This document shows, piece by piece, positions 35,494 through 43,181 of a DNA stretch of 64,000 nt (its first letter is position 1; each line of letters begins with the position of its first letter). The stretch is taken from NCBI RefSeq assembly GCF_900114625.1, contig NZ_FOZL01000001.1, positions 3,038,001-3,102,000 on the forward strand, written 5' to 3'. Position numbers and translations under genes: made by a program. The stretch comes from Granulicella pectinivorans (lineage in GTDB: Bacteria; Acidobacteriota; Terriglobia; Terriglobales; Acidobacteriaceae). A model generated the notes under the pieces. The model was not told where the DNA came from, ran no database searches, and saw only the letters and a list, made by a program, of their open reading frames with translations.

Positions 35494-36453
35494 TTAGGGG
35501 GCGAAGCGCGTCACGTACGCGGTGCTTGGGTCGATGGGGTGCGTGATGACCTTGAGGTCCAGGAGCTGCTGATAGAGGGCGTCCCAACGCTGGTGCGTAA
35601 AGTGGCCGAGATGCGAGTCCGGAGTGCCATCTCCATCGACGAAGTGGTTTGCTTTCAGTGTTTCCACGGAAAACTTCATCTGTTCGATATTCAGCGCGGG
35701 GTTCAGCTTCTGGAGCTCGGCATCCACCGGCACCGGGTCTGCGAGATACGCCTTCCATCCCGCCATGGAGGCGTCGACGAACTTCTGCACGGCGTCGGGA
35801 TGCTGCATGAGGAACCGTCGCGAGGTGTAGATCACGCGGTAGGGCTGGTAGCCGGTCGAGCTGATGAGCAGCGTGCGGACTTGCGATCCCGCCTTGTTGG
35901 CGAAGTAGGGCTCGGACGTCACGAACGCCTGCTGGATATAGTTCGGATCCTGCAGGAAGTTCGCCACCGAATACGTAGCGGGGATCTCGCGGACGTTCTT
36001 AAGGTTGAAGCGGCTGAGCAGATACTGAAACCATGTCGATCCCGGTTTCGCAGCGATCGTCTTGCCTTCCAGGTCCGCGAAGGTCTTCACCGGAGATGCA
36101 GCATGCACCATCAGCGCCTGCGGGTCCTGCTGCATGGTGGCGGCCACGGCGACGAGGGGAATCCCCTGCGACACCGAGGTCAGCACCTTGTCCGACGATC
36201 CCATCGAGAACTGCGCGGTGTTGGTCGCCACCATCTGCTCGCCGACGATTGTCGGGCCACCCGGAGCGATCGTGACGTCGAGGCCGGCCTGTTTGTACAG
36301 GCCCTGGAGCTGCGCCTCGTAGAAGCCACCCATCTCCGGCTGCGGATACCAGTCGGTCTGGAGCGTGATCGGAAGCAGACCGTTCGCGGGCGGCTTGGGC
36401 TTACAGCCGGTAAGCGCAACGAGTAGGCAGAAGGCGATGGGCTTCAGCGTCAT
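35494..36453 (-). CDS. NMT1/THI5-like ABC transporter substrate-binding lipoprotein
   Basis: A 319-residue protein whose N-terminus MTLKPIAFCLLVALTGC has a lipobox with Cys at position 17. SsuA/THI5-like pattern: LQTDWYPQPEMGGFYEAQLQ, KQAGLDVTIAPGG and LEGKTIAAKPGSTWFQYLLS. It would bind a pyrimidine-like, sulfonate or similar ligand outside the inner membrane. No permease or ATPase gene is adjacent. Its start overlaps the DUF2165 gene by 4 bp, so the two are translationally coupled. Confidence 0.88.
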   Translation of the reverse strand: MTLKPIAFCLLVALTGCKPKPPANGLLPITLQTDWYPQPEMGGFYEAQLQGLYKQAGLDVTIAPGGPTIVGEQMVATNTAQFSMGSSDKVLTSVSQGIPLVAVAATMQQDPQALMVHAASPVKTFADLEGKTIAAKPGSTWFQYLLSRFNLKNVREIPATYSVANFLQDPNYIQQAFVTSEPYFANKAGSQVRTLLISSTGYQPYRVIYTSRRFLMQHPDAVQKFVDASMAGWKAYLADPVPVDAELQKLNPALNIEQMKFSVETLKANHFVDGDGTPDSHLGHFTHQRWDALYQQLLDLKVITHPIDPSTAYVTRFAP

Positions 36454-36947
36454 AGGCGGATCTCGGGCTCACTCAAGGTGAGGTAGACAAGGACGAAGGC
36501 GCAGATTGTGAACATGCGGAAGGCCTCTTCCTGCCCGTTCCAGCCATGCGACTGCCACATGAGAAACCACTCTCCGCCCACCGTCAGGAAGGCGACGAGC
36601 CATAGGCTGCAAGCCAGGGTCAGCGCCACGGTGCCCACCGACTTCGCCTGCTGGAAGGCGGCGGGTGTCGCACGGATGGCACGGAGCAGGTTGATCGTTC
36701 CCCACCAGCTTACGAGAGCAATGACCGCCTCCGTGGCAATGATGGAGTGATAGAAGAGCGTGTGGAGAGTGGAACTCTGGAGGCTTCGCCACAGGCTCGG
36801 ACTGTTGGGGAAGATGGTGTCCATCATCAGGATGTGGCGGACGAACTGGTAGTTGGCGTTGTAGTCCGCGAGATTGTTGAAGACGACCAGGGTGAAGAAG
36901 AACGAGACGCCGGCCAGAAGGATGCACTTCGAGAGACGGAGGATCAT
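36450..36947 (-). CDS. DUF2165-like small membrane protein
   Basis: A 165-residue protein with about four transmembrane helices (CILLAGVSFFFTLVVFNNLA, IATEAVIALVSWWGTINLL, VALTLACSLWLVAFLTVGGE, MFTICAFVLVYLTL). The pattern NNLADYNANYQFVRHILMMD and GEWFLMWQS is typical of DUF2165. Role unknown. It overlaps both neighbours by 4 bp (ATGA-type junctions), placing it in a tight unit with the cytochrome and the lipoprotein. Confidence 0.8.
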   Translation of the reverse strand: MILRLSKCILLAGVSFFFTLVVFNNLADYNANYQFVRHILMMDTIFPNSPSLWRSLQSSTLHTLFYHSIIATEAVIALVSWWGTINLLRAIRATPAAFQQAKSVGTVALTLACSLWLVAFLTVGGEWFLMWQSHGWNGQEEAFRMFTICAFVLVYLTLSEPEIRL

Positions 36948-37813
36948 CGGCGTGTGGGCTCCTGTTGGGCGATGGCCTGGAAGTAAGCGGTGAGAGCGGC
37001 GCGGGTAGCTTCATCGTAGGAAGGATTGCCCGGCATGGTGGCGCTTGTGTTCACGCTGGTGGGGTTCAGGATGTATCGTGAGAAGTCGTTGGGGCTATTC
37101 TTTGCAATCGCGCCGAGCATCTGCCAGGTAAAGTGAGACTTCCTTCCCCCGACCGACCCCTCGGCATGGCAACGGAGGCAGTTTTGTTTGGCGATCGTGA
37201 ACCCTTGATCCACCTGTTGCGTTGCCGGCCCAGGCGGTGTGATGGGGCCGTAGGTGGCTTCCGTGGAAGAGATGTTCAGACGAACGACGTTGGTCGGAAC
37301 CTGCCGCTGATCGCTATGGCCCAGGACCTGGAAGCTCGGAGTGTAGTCCGCGTGCTCGACGAAGTAAGGGCCAGGATCGTCCGTATGGGCCGCCTTGGCC
37401 CAAGCCGCCGGGGTTTTGCCTTCGATGCTCAGGATCAGGATGGGATGATGTCGGGCAATATAGTCCGCCGGATAATGGGAGCGGTAGAAGTCCGTACACT
37501 GGGCGTCGATAAGATCGTCTTTTGCTGGAACGCCAAGAGCTTTGGCCAGTGTCTCCAGGCGCACGCCGCTCACATGGAAGCTGAGCCCGGGGAAGTCGGG
37601 ATCGTGGTCGACGATGGTGGTGGACTGCGGCAGACGCAGCAACGCAGCCCGTGTCAGATACCCGGGCGAAAGCGTAAGTCCTGTAACCTCAAGATCGTCG
37701 GGGGAATGCCGAGTCGGCTGCAGAGTAAGACGCTGGGCAAAGGCCGGAAGGCAGGCAGAGAGGAGCAGCACGCAAAACGCAGGCAGGTGGGAAAGGCTCC
37801 ATTGTCGCTCCAT
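36944..37813 (-). CDS. Secreted protein with molybdopterin-oxidoreductase-like domain and C-terminal cytochrome c
   Basis: A 289-residue protein with a signal (FCVLLLSACLPAFA). Residues about 35-190 (LEVTGLTLSPGYLTRAALLR, VSGVRLETLAKALGV) resemble the oxidoreductase molybdopterin-binding fold of the sulfite oxidase family, but the cofactor-binding residues cannot be confirmed. The C-terminus has CLRCH near residue 213 and a likely axial Met in SATMPGNPSYDE. It is the first gene of the overlapping unit 37813-35494. Confidence 0.75.
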   Translation of the reverse strand: MERQWSLSHLPAFCVLLLSACLPAFAQRLTLQPTRHSPDDLEVTGLTLSPGYLTRAALLRLPQSTTIVDHDPDFPGLSFHVSGVRLETLAKALGVPAKDDLIDAQCTDFYRSHYPADYIARHHPILILSIEGKTPAAWAKAAHTDDPGPYFVEHADYTPSFQVLGHSDQRQVPTNVVRLNISSTEATYGPITPPGPATQQVDQGFTIAKQNCLRCHAEGSVGGRKSHFTWQMLGAIAKNSPNDFSRYILNPTSVNTSATMPGNPSYDEATRAALTAYFQAIAQQEPTRR

Positions 37814-37894
37814 AAGGCATAGTAGCCGGGAAGTCGCAGGCGGGCCATAGAGATTTTTGCGCCGTGATAGAGTACGGAGCCATAGGAGATCGCA

Positions 37895-38347
37895 ATGTCG
37901 TTTGAAAAAGTAGTGTCGGATCGAGGTTTGGTGTTACCGGCGACGTCGTCGGCGGGAGGGAACTATATCCCGGCGAAGACCGTCGGCTCCCTGGTCTATC
38001 TGTCGGGCGTTATTTCGAAGGACGAAAACGGGGTCATCACCGGCACGGTCGGAGCGGATAAGACTGTCGAAGACGGATACGCCGCCGCGCGGGGTTGCGC
38101 CCTCGCGCAGCTTGCCGTGCTGAAGAAGCATCTGGGGTCGCTCGACCTGATCAAGCAGGTCGTCAGCGTCAACGGTTATGTGAACGCCGTGAATGGCTTT
38201 CCCGATCCTCCAAAGGTGATCAACGGCTTCTCCGATCTTCTCGAGGAGGTCTTCGGTGAGTCAGGGAAGCACGTCCGAGCCGCCATCGGCGTGAACTCGC
38301 TGCCACGCAATGCTCTCGTCGAGGTCCAGATGGTGGTGGCGATTTGA
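37895..38347 (+). CDS. RidA-family (YjgF/UK114) protein
   Basis: A 150-residue protein of the longer RidA subgroup: GNYIPAKTVGSLVYLSGVIS, GYAAARGCALAQLAVLKKHL, VVSVNGYVNAVNGF, and the C-terminal RAAIGVNSLPRNALVEVQMV with the conserved Arg. RidA proteins deaminate reactive enamines/imines or act in pyrimidine and amide catabolism. The stop codon overlaps the TTG start of the next gene, so translation is coupled. Confidence 0.9.
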   Translation: MSFEKVVSDRGLVLPATSSAGGNYIPAKTVGSLVYLSGVISKDENGVITGTVGADKTVEDGYAAARGCALAQLAVLKKHLGSLDLIKQVVSVNGYVNAVNGFPDPPKVINGFSDLLEEVFGESGKHVRAAIGVNSLPRNALVEVQMVVAI

Positions 38348-39276
38348 CGACGCATCGTCTCGCGGCGGAACCCACACACTCCGTCTGGAACAAGGACCTG
38401 CTGCCCCGGTTGTCCATCGCGCCGGGCGACACAGTCCTCTTTGAATGCACCGACGCCAGCGGCGGCCAGGTCAAACCGGGGTCGACGGTAGCGGACTTCC
38501 TCGCCATTGACCGCACCAAGATCCACTCTCTGACCGGCCCGGTCTTGATCGAAGGGGCAGAACCCGGCGACGTCCTGCAGATCGATGTGCTCGATGTCGC
38601 GCACAAGGGCTGGGCCTGGACAAGCGTCATCGCGGGACTCGGATTTCTCGACGAGCGCTTCACCGAGCCCTATCTCTTCCATTGGCATCTGGAGGGAGAC
38701 GTCTCACGCTCGCTCGCCCCTGCGGTCGTGCCCTTGCGTCCTTTTTGCGGCGTCATGGGAGTCGCCCAGGCAGACGCCGGTGAGTTCCGCACGCGCCCGC
38801 CCGGAGCCTTCGGCGGCAATATGGATGTGCGCGAGCTGAGCGCCGGAGCCACGCTGTATCTGCCCGTGATGGTCCACGGCGCCCTGTTCTCCTGCGGCGA
38901 TGCCCACGCCGCGCAGGGAGATGGCGAGGTCTGCATCAACGGCATGGAGTGCCCGGCGGACGTCACGCTGCGATTTGCGCTGCACAAAAACAAGACACTG
39001 GCCGGTCCGGTCATCGAGGCCGCACCGCGCACCGGTGAAGATGGTCCCGCCTGGGTGGTGGTTGAATCCGGCACCGACGCCTTCGCTACGGCACAGGCCG
39101 CCACATCGCGGATGATCGATCTTTTGGTGGTGCGCTGGGGATTCGAGCCGGTGCAGGCCTATGTGCTCTGCTCGGTGGCGATGAAGCTGCGTCTGAGCCA
39201 GGTCGTCAACAGGCCCATGGTGACGGTAAGCGCGGCGCTGGCCAAGTCCATTCTGCCCGAGAGGAGCCTCTTTTGA
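38344..39276 (+). CDS. Acetamidase/formamidase-family amidohydrolase
   Basis: A 310-residue protein starting with TTG at 38344, overlapping the RidA stop. FmdA/AmdA pattern: ATHSV-like THSVWNKDLLPRLSIAPGD near the N-terminus, FCGVMGVAQADAGEFRTRPP, GGNMDVRELSAGATLYLPVM, and FSCGDAHAAQGDGEVC with the metal/catalytic residues. The family hydrolyses short amides to ammonia and acid. Position between RidA and HpxZ-like genes suggests a role in degradation of a purine- or pyrimidine-derived amide. Confidence 0.92.
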   Translation: MTTHRLAAEPTHSVWNKDLLPRLSIAPGDTVLFECTDASGGQVKPGSTVADFLAIDRTKIHSLTGPVLIEGAEPGDVLQIDVLDVAHKGWAWTSVIAGLGFLDERFTEPYLFHWHLEGDVSRSLAPAVVPLRPFCGVMGVAQADAGEFRTRPPGAFGGNMDVRELSAGATLYLPVMVHGALFSCGDAHAAQGDGEVCINGMECPADVTLRFALHKNKTLAGPVIEAAPRTGEDGPAWVVVESGTDAFATAQAATSRMIDLLVVRWGFEPVQAYVLCSVAMKLRLSQVVNRPMVTVSAALAKSILPERSLF

Positions 39277-39653
39277 TCGTCAACGACCCTGAAGTCCACG
39301 CGGAGCTTGCAGCGCTCTATCCGCTGTACGAGACGGCGCTGGTGGAGAATGATGTCGAAATCCTGACAAAGATGTTCTGGGCTTCGGAGTTCGCGATGCG
39401 CTTCGGAGCAACCGAGAACCTCTACGGGATCGAAGAGATCGAGGCCTTTCGCAAGGCAAGACCCGCCGTGGGACTGATGCGGAAGGTCGTCCGGCTGGAC
39501 ATCGTCACCTTCGGTAAAGACTACGGCAGCGTCACACTGGAGTTCGAACGCGAAACGCCCGCGAAGCTGGTTCGCGGGCGTCAGTCACAGGTGTGGGTTA
39601 GGCTGCCGGAAGGTTGGCGCATCGTCGCAGCGCACGTCTCGCTTCTGCCTTGA
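39273..39653 (+). CDS. HpxZ-like protein (DUF3225, oxalurate catabolism)
   Basis: A 126-residue SnoaL/NTF2-like protein starting at TTG 39273, overlapping the formamidase stop by 4 bp. Family markers: FWASEFAMRFGATENLYGIE, IEAFRKARP and QVWVRLPEGWRIVAAHVSLL. HpxZ is encoded with oxalurate/oxamate amidohydrolases in Klebsiella-type purine catabolism; its chemistry is not settled. The context supports an amide-degrading operon of three coupled genes. Confidence 0.85.
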   Translation: MIVNDPEVHAELAALYPLYETALVENDVEILTKMFWASEFAMRFGATENLYGIEEIEAFRKARPAVGLMRKVVRLDIVTFGKDYGSVTLEFERETPAKLVRGRQSQVWVRLPEGWRIVAAHVSLLP

Positions 39654-39657
39654 AAGG

Positions 39658-40509
39658 CTAGCGTAGAAACGCTCCCAGCTCCAGCGCGGCGTTGCGCAGA
39701 TACGGCAGGAAGCGGGTCTGCATGTCGTACACCGGCATGCGTGGCGCGTTGCCGGAGAGGTTTACCGTGGCGGCGACCCGTCCGGATGGCCCATACACCG
39801 GCACGGCCAGCGAGCGAAGCCCGACTTCCAGTTCCTGATCGACCAGCGCATAGCCGTTGCGGCGCACGTTGCGCAGAGCCAGACGCAGCTTCTCGACCGA
39901 CGTGATGGTCCGGGTGGTGTGCGGCGTCAGAACGGCGCGGGCCAGATACGTTTCTAGCTCATCGGGCGGCAGGTAAGCGAGCAGAACGCGTCCCATGCTG
40001 GTGCAGTAGGCGGGAAGCCTCGATCCAATGTGCAGGTCGACAGCCATCACACGCGTGCCCGCGGTTCGGGCGATGTAGACGATGTCATCCCCGTCCAGCG
40101 TGGCCACCGAGAAACTTTCGCGCAGCGTTGCCGACATGCGCTCCAGGATAGGTTGCGCCGCACTCGAGAGGGAGTTCGACGTCGTGTACGTTTGGGAGAG
40201 GGTCAACAGGCGCGGACGCAGTGAATAACGCGAACCATCTTCAGCGCCGGCGAATCCAAGCTTGGTAAGGGTGTAGAGGCAGCGGCGGACTGCGGCGCGC
40301 GAAAGACCGGTCTTGACCGAGAGCTGCGAGATGGTCATCTGCGGCGTGGCCTGTGAAAAGGCCTGGATGACGATCAATCCACGTGCAAGCGACGTCATGA
40401 AGTTCGGGTCGCCGGTGTAAACGTCGAGTGAGCTTGCAGGCGTTGCTGGAGGTGCGGGGAGCTCTGGCTTCTCTGCGGTGGGAGCGGCGGGCGTAAGGGG
40501 GAGAGGCAT
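39658..40509 (-). CDS. IclR-family transcriptional regulator
   Basis: A 283-residue protein. The winged HTH is at about 40-105 (TISQLSVKTGLSRAAVRRCL). The IclR effector domain follows: GDDIVYIARTAGTRVMAVDL, GSRLPAYCTSMGRVLLAYLP, and VGLRSLAVPVYGPSGRVAAT. It most resembles PcaR/PcaU-type activators. It is convergent with the RidA-formamidase-HpxZ operon (4 bp between stops) and could control it, or the divergent pgi. The ATG at 40509 is chosen; the open frame upstream has no family features. Confidence 0.9.
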   Translation of the reverse strand: MPLPLTPAAPTAEKPELPAPPATPASSLDVYTGDPNFMTSLARGLIVIQAFSQATPQMTISQLSVKTGLSRAAVRRCLYTLTKLGFAGAEDGSRYSLRPRLLTLSQTYTTSNSLSSAAQPILERMSATLRESFSVATLDGDDIVYIARTAGTRVMAVDLHIGSRLPAYCTSMGRVLLAYLPPDELETYLARAVLTPHTTRTITSVEKLRLALRNVRRNGYALVDQELEVGLRSLAVPVYGPSGRVAATVNLSGNAPRMPVYDMQTRFLPYLRNAALELGAFLR

Positions 40510-40768
40510 CCGTTTGCTTCCTTGCTGGTTCGGTCTTGCGGTGGGACTGCTTGGGCCCTGTTGGGGTGCCCGGTTCGGTAGCCGGACACTTACTACGATA
40601 AACGCACAGGCAGGCCTTGGCAAGACGTGGCCGTCTCCCCCGCGCCCTGCCTCGGAGAGCGGGGAGTTCCTCAACACAAGATCGCCCGGAATGATGGGTC
40701 GTTCACACCCCTTTGGGGGCGGGGATAGTAGTCTGGTGAAGATGTACAACGATTCAAGGAGCAACGGA

Positions 40769-42394
40769 ATGACGACAGCAGCGACCCCCCTGAGTGAGCG
40801 TTCGGCATGGAAGGCCCTGGCACAGCACGCGGAAGCGATGAAGGAGGTGCATCTGCGGACGCTGTTCGCCGAAGACCCCTCGCGTGGTGAGAAGTTTACG
40901 GCCGAGGCGGCAGGCCTCTTCCTCGACTACTCGAAGAACCGCGTGACCGGCGAGACGCTGAAGCTGCTCGTGCAGTTGGCAGAGGAGTCGGGACTGAAGA
41001 CGCACATCGAAGCGATGTTCACCGGCGAGAAGATCAACACCACGGAAAATCGCGCTGTCTTGCATGTAGCCCTGCGCGCTCCCAAGGGCGAGTCGATCTT
41101 CGTCGATGGCGTGGACCAGGTTCCGCCGGTACACGCGGTGCTGGACAAGATGTCCGACTTCGCCGATCGTGTCCGCTCGGGCGAGTGGAAGGGCTATACC
41201 GGCAAGAAGATCAAGAATGTCGTGAACATCGGCATCGGCGGCTCCGATCTTGGTCCGGTCATGGCGTACGAGGCTCTGAAGCACTACAGCCAGCGCGACA
41301 TCATCTTCCGCTTCGTCTCGAACGTGGATGGCACGGACTTTGCTGAAGCGGTCGAAGATCTCAGCGCGGATGAGACGCTCTTCCTCGTCGCCTCGAAGAC
41401 CTTTACGACCCTCGAGACCATGACCAACGCGCACTCTGCTCGCGAGTGGGCCCTCGCCTCGCTCAAGGACGATGCCGCAATCGCGAAGCACTTCGTCGCC
41501 ATCTCAACCAACGCTAAGGAGGTGTCGAAGTTCGGCATCGATACGGCGAACATGTTCGAGTTCTGGGACTGGGTCGGCGGACGCTACTCCATGGATTCCG
41601 CCATCGGCCTCTCGACCATGGTAGCCATCGGCCCCAATGCCTTCAGGGAGATGCTCGCCGGCTTCCACGCCATGGACGTGCATTTCCGCACCACGCCCTT
41701 TGAGAACAACCTGCCCGCACTGCTTGGGCTGCTGACCGTCTGGTACACGGACTTCTTCGATGCCCAGACGATGGCCGTGCTGCCTTATGAGCAGTACCTG
41801 AAGCGCTTCCCGGCTTACCTCCAGCAGTTGACGATGGAGTCGAACGGCAAGCACGTCACACTCGCTGGAACGCACGTCGAAACCGAGACCGGCCCGATCT
41901 ACTGGGGCGAGCCCGGCACGAACGGCCAGCACTCGTTCTACCAGCTCATTCACCAGGGAACGCGCCTCATCCCCTGCGACTTCATCGGCTTCTACAAGAC
42001 GCTGAACCCGCTCGGACGCCACCACGACATGCTCATGGCGAACGTCTTCGCGCAGGCCGAAGCCCTGGCCTTCGGCAAGACCGCCGAAGAGGTCAAGGCA
42101 GAGGGCGTCCCCGAAGCTCTGGTGCCGCACAAGGTCTTCGAGGGCAACCGCCCATCGAACATCCTTCTGGCCGAAAAGCTGACACCCGCAGTGCTTGGCT
42201 CTCTGATCGCTCTCTACGAGCACGCAGTCTTCACGCAAGGAACGATCTGGGGCATCGACTCGTTCGACCAGTGGGGCGTGGAGTTGGGCAAAGTGCTGGC
42301 AACGCGCATCCTCGGTGAGCTCGAAGGCACAGGAGAGCTGAAGCACGACACCTCGACCAACCGTCTGATCGAGAAGTACCGGGCGAATAAGTAG
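40769..42394 (+). CDS. pgi: Glucose-6-phosphate isomerase
   Basis: A 541-residue protein with PGI signatures: NIGIGGSDLGPVMAYEALKH, FVSNVDGTDFAEAV, DWVGGRYSMDSAIGLS, GTNGQHSFYQLIHQGT and FDQWGVELGKVLATRIL. It interconverts glucose-6-phosphate and fructose-6-phosphate. The start at 40769 follows AAGGAGCAACGGA; an in-frame ATG lies nine codons upstream. A strong terminator follows. Confidence 0.97.
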   Translation: MTTAATPLSERSAWKALAQHAEAMKEVHLRTLFAEDPSRGEKFTAEAAGLFLDYSKNRVTGETLKLLVQLAEESGLKTHIEAMFTGEKINTTENRAVLHVALRAPKGESIFVDGVDQVPPVHAVLDKMSDFADRVRSGEWKGYTGKKIKNVVNIGIGGSDLGPVMAYEALKHYSQRDIIFRFVSNVDGTDFAEAVEDLSADETLFLVASKTFTTLETMTNAHSAREWALASLKDDAAIAKHFVAISTNAKEVSKFGIDTANMFEFWDWVGGRYSMDSAIGLSTMVAIGPNAFREMLAGFHAMDVHFRTTPFENNLPALLGLLTVWYTDFFDAQTMAVLPYEQYLKRFPAYLQQLTMESNGKHVTLAGTHVETETGPIYWGEPGTNGQHSFYQLIHQGTRLIPCDFIGFYKTLNPLGRHHDMLMANVFAQAEALAFGKTAEEVKAEGVPEALVPHKVFEGNRPSNILLAEKLTPAVLGSLIALYEHAVFTQGTIWGIDSFDQWGVELGKVLATRILGELEGTGELKHDTSTNRLIEKYRANK

Positions 42395-42416
42395 ACCTCG
42401 CTCGCGAACGACAATC

Positions 42417-42446
42417 AGAGCCCGCTTCGATTCCGGAGCGGGCTCT
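42417..42446. terminator. Terminator between pgi and the convergent peroxiredoxin gene
   Basis: AGAGCCCGCT and AGCGGGCTCT form a perfect 10-bp stem with a 10-base loop, 22 bases after the pgi stop and 8 bases from the convergent stop. Followed by TCTGCGTTT on the plus strand. Confidence 0.75.
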
Positions 42447-42453
42447 TCTGCGT

Positions 42454-43125
42454 TTAGAGGAGTGCAAGCACATCCGCTGGCTCAGGCCGCACATGAAAGT
42501 CCGCATGCGCCTCGGCGAACGCGATCGTACCGTCCTGCCTGACAAGAAACGTAGCCGGCAAGGGCAGCGTCCAACTGGCCTCTGTAGCTGTGTCATACGT
42601 AAGGCCTGCATTTGCAAAAGGAATATTGACCAGGATCGACCGGTAGTAGTTCCGCAGGGGGACGGGAATCGTATGGGCCAGCCCGTAAGCATGCGAGACC
42701 TGCGCGCCCGGGTCCGACAGAATCGGAAACGGCAGCTCGTGTTGTTGCAGCGTAAAGTCGTTCTGCCGCGGAGTTTGGGGCGAGATCGCCAGCAGAAACG
42801 CCCCGCGACGACGCACGTCGGCATAGAGATCGCGCCAGATCTCCAGCTCCGTCACGCAATAAGGACACCAGCGCCCGCGAAAGAACTTCAACACCACCGG
42901 TCCCAGCGAAAGCACATCGGCCAGGTGAACCGGCTTGCCGGTCAGCGCGTCCGCAAGCGTGAACGTGGGAGCAATGGAACCTACAGGGGCTATCCGGTCT
43001 TCAATGCCGGTCTGAAAGAGTGCGGCGGTAGCGGCTTCGGAGACGGCGAGGCGCTCGGCCTGGACGAGAGCCCGTGTGTTCTGAGTAATGCGGTCGAGTT
43101 GGTCTTGGAGAGGCATGGGCTTCAT
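42454..43125 (-). CDS. Peroxiredoxin-like AhpC/TSA-family protein
   Basis: A 223-residue thioredoxin-fold protein. VVLKFFRGRWCPYCVTELEI holds a CxxC in place of the usual peroxidatic TxxC motif, as in the 'peroxiredoxin-like family'. An N-terminal helical extension (DQLDRITQNTRALVQ) precedes it. Probable thiol-dependent reductase or peroxidase in the cytoplasm. Confidence 0.88.
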   Translation of the reverse strand: MKPMPLQDQLDRITQNTRALVQAERLAVSEAATAALFQTGIEDRIAPVGSIAPTFTLADALTGKPVHLADVLSLGPVVLKFFRGRWCPYCVTELEIWRDLYADVRRRGAFLLAISPQTPRQNDFTLQQHELPFPILSDPGAQVSHAYGLAHTIPVPLRNYYRSILVNIPFANAGLTYDTATEASWTLPLPATFLVRQDGTIAFAEAHADFHVRPEPADVLALL

Positions 43126-43181
43126 TCCAGTTTATCTGTTTGCCAGACCCGCCGTGTCCCCCGATAATAGCCTGCATCGAT

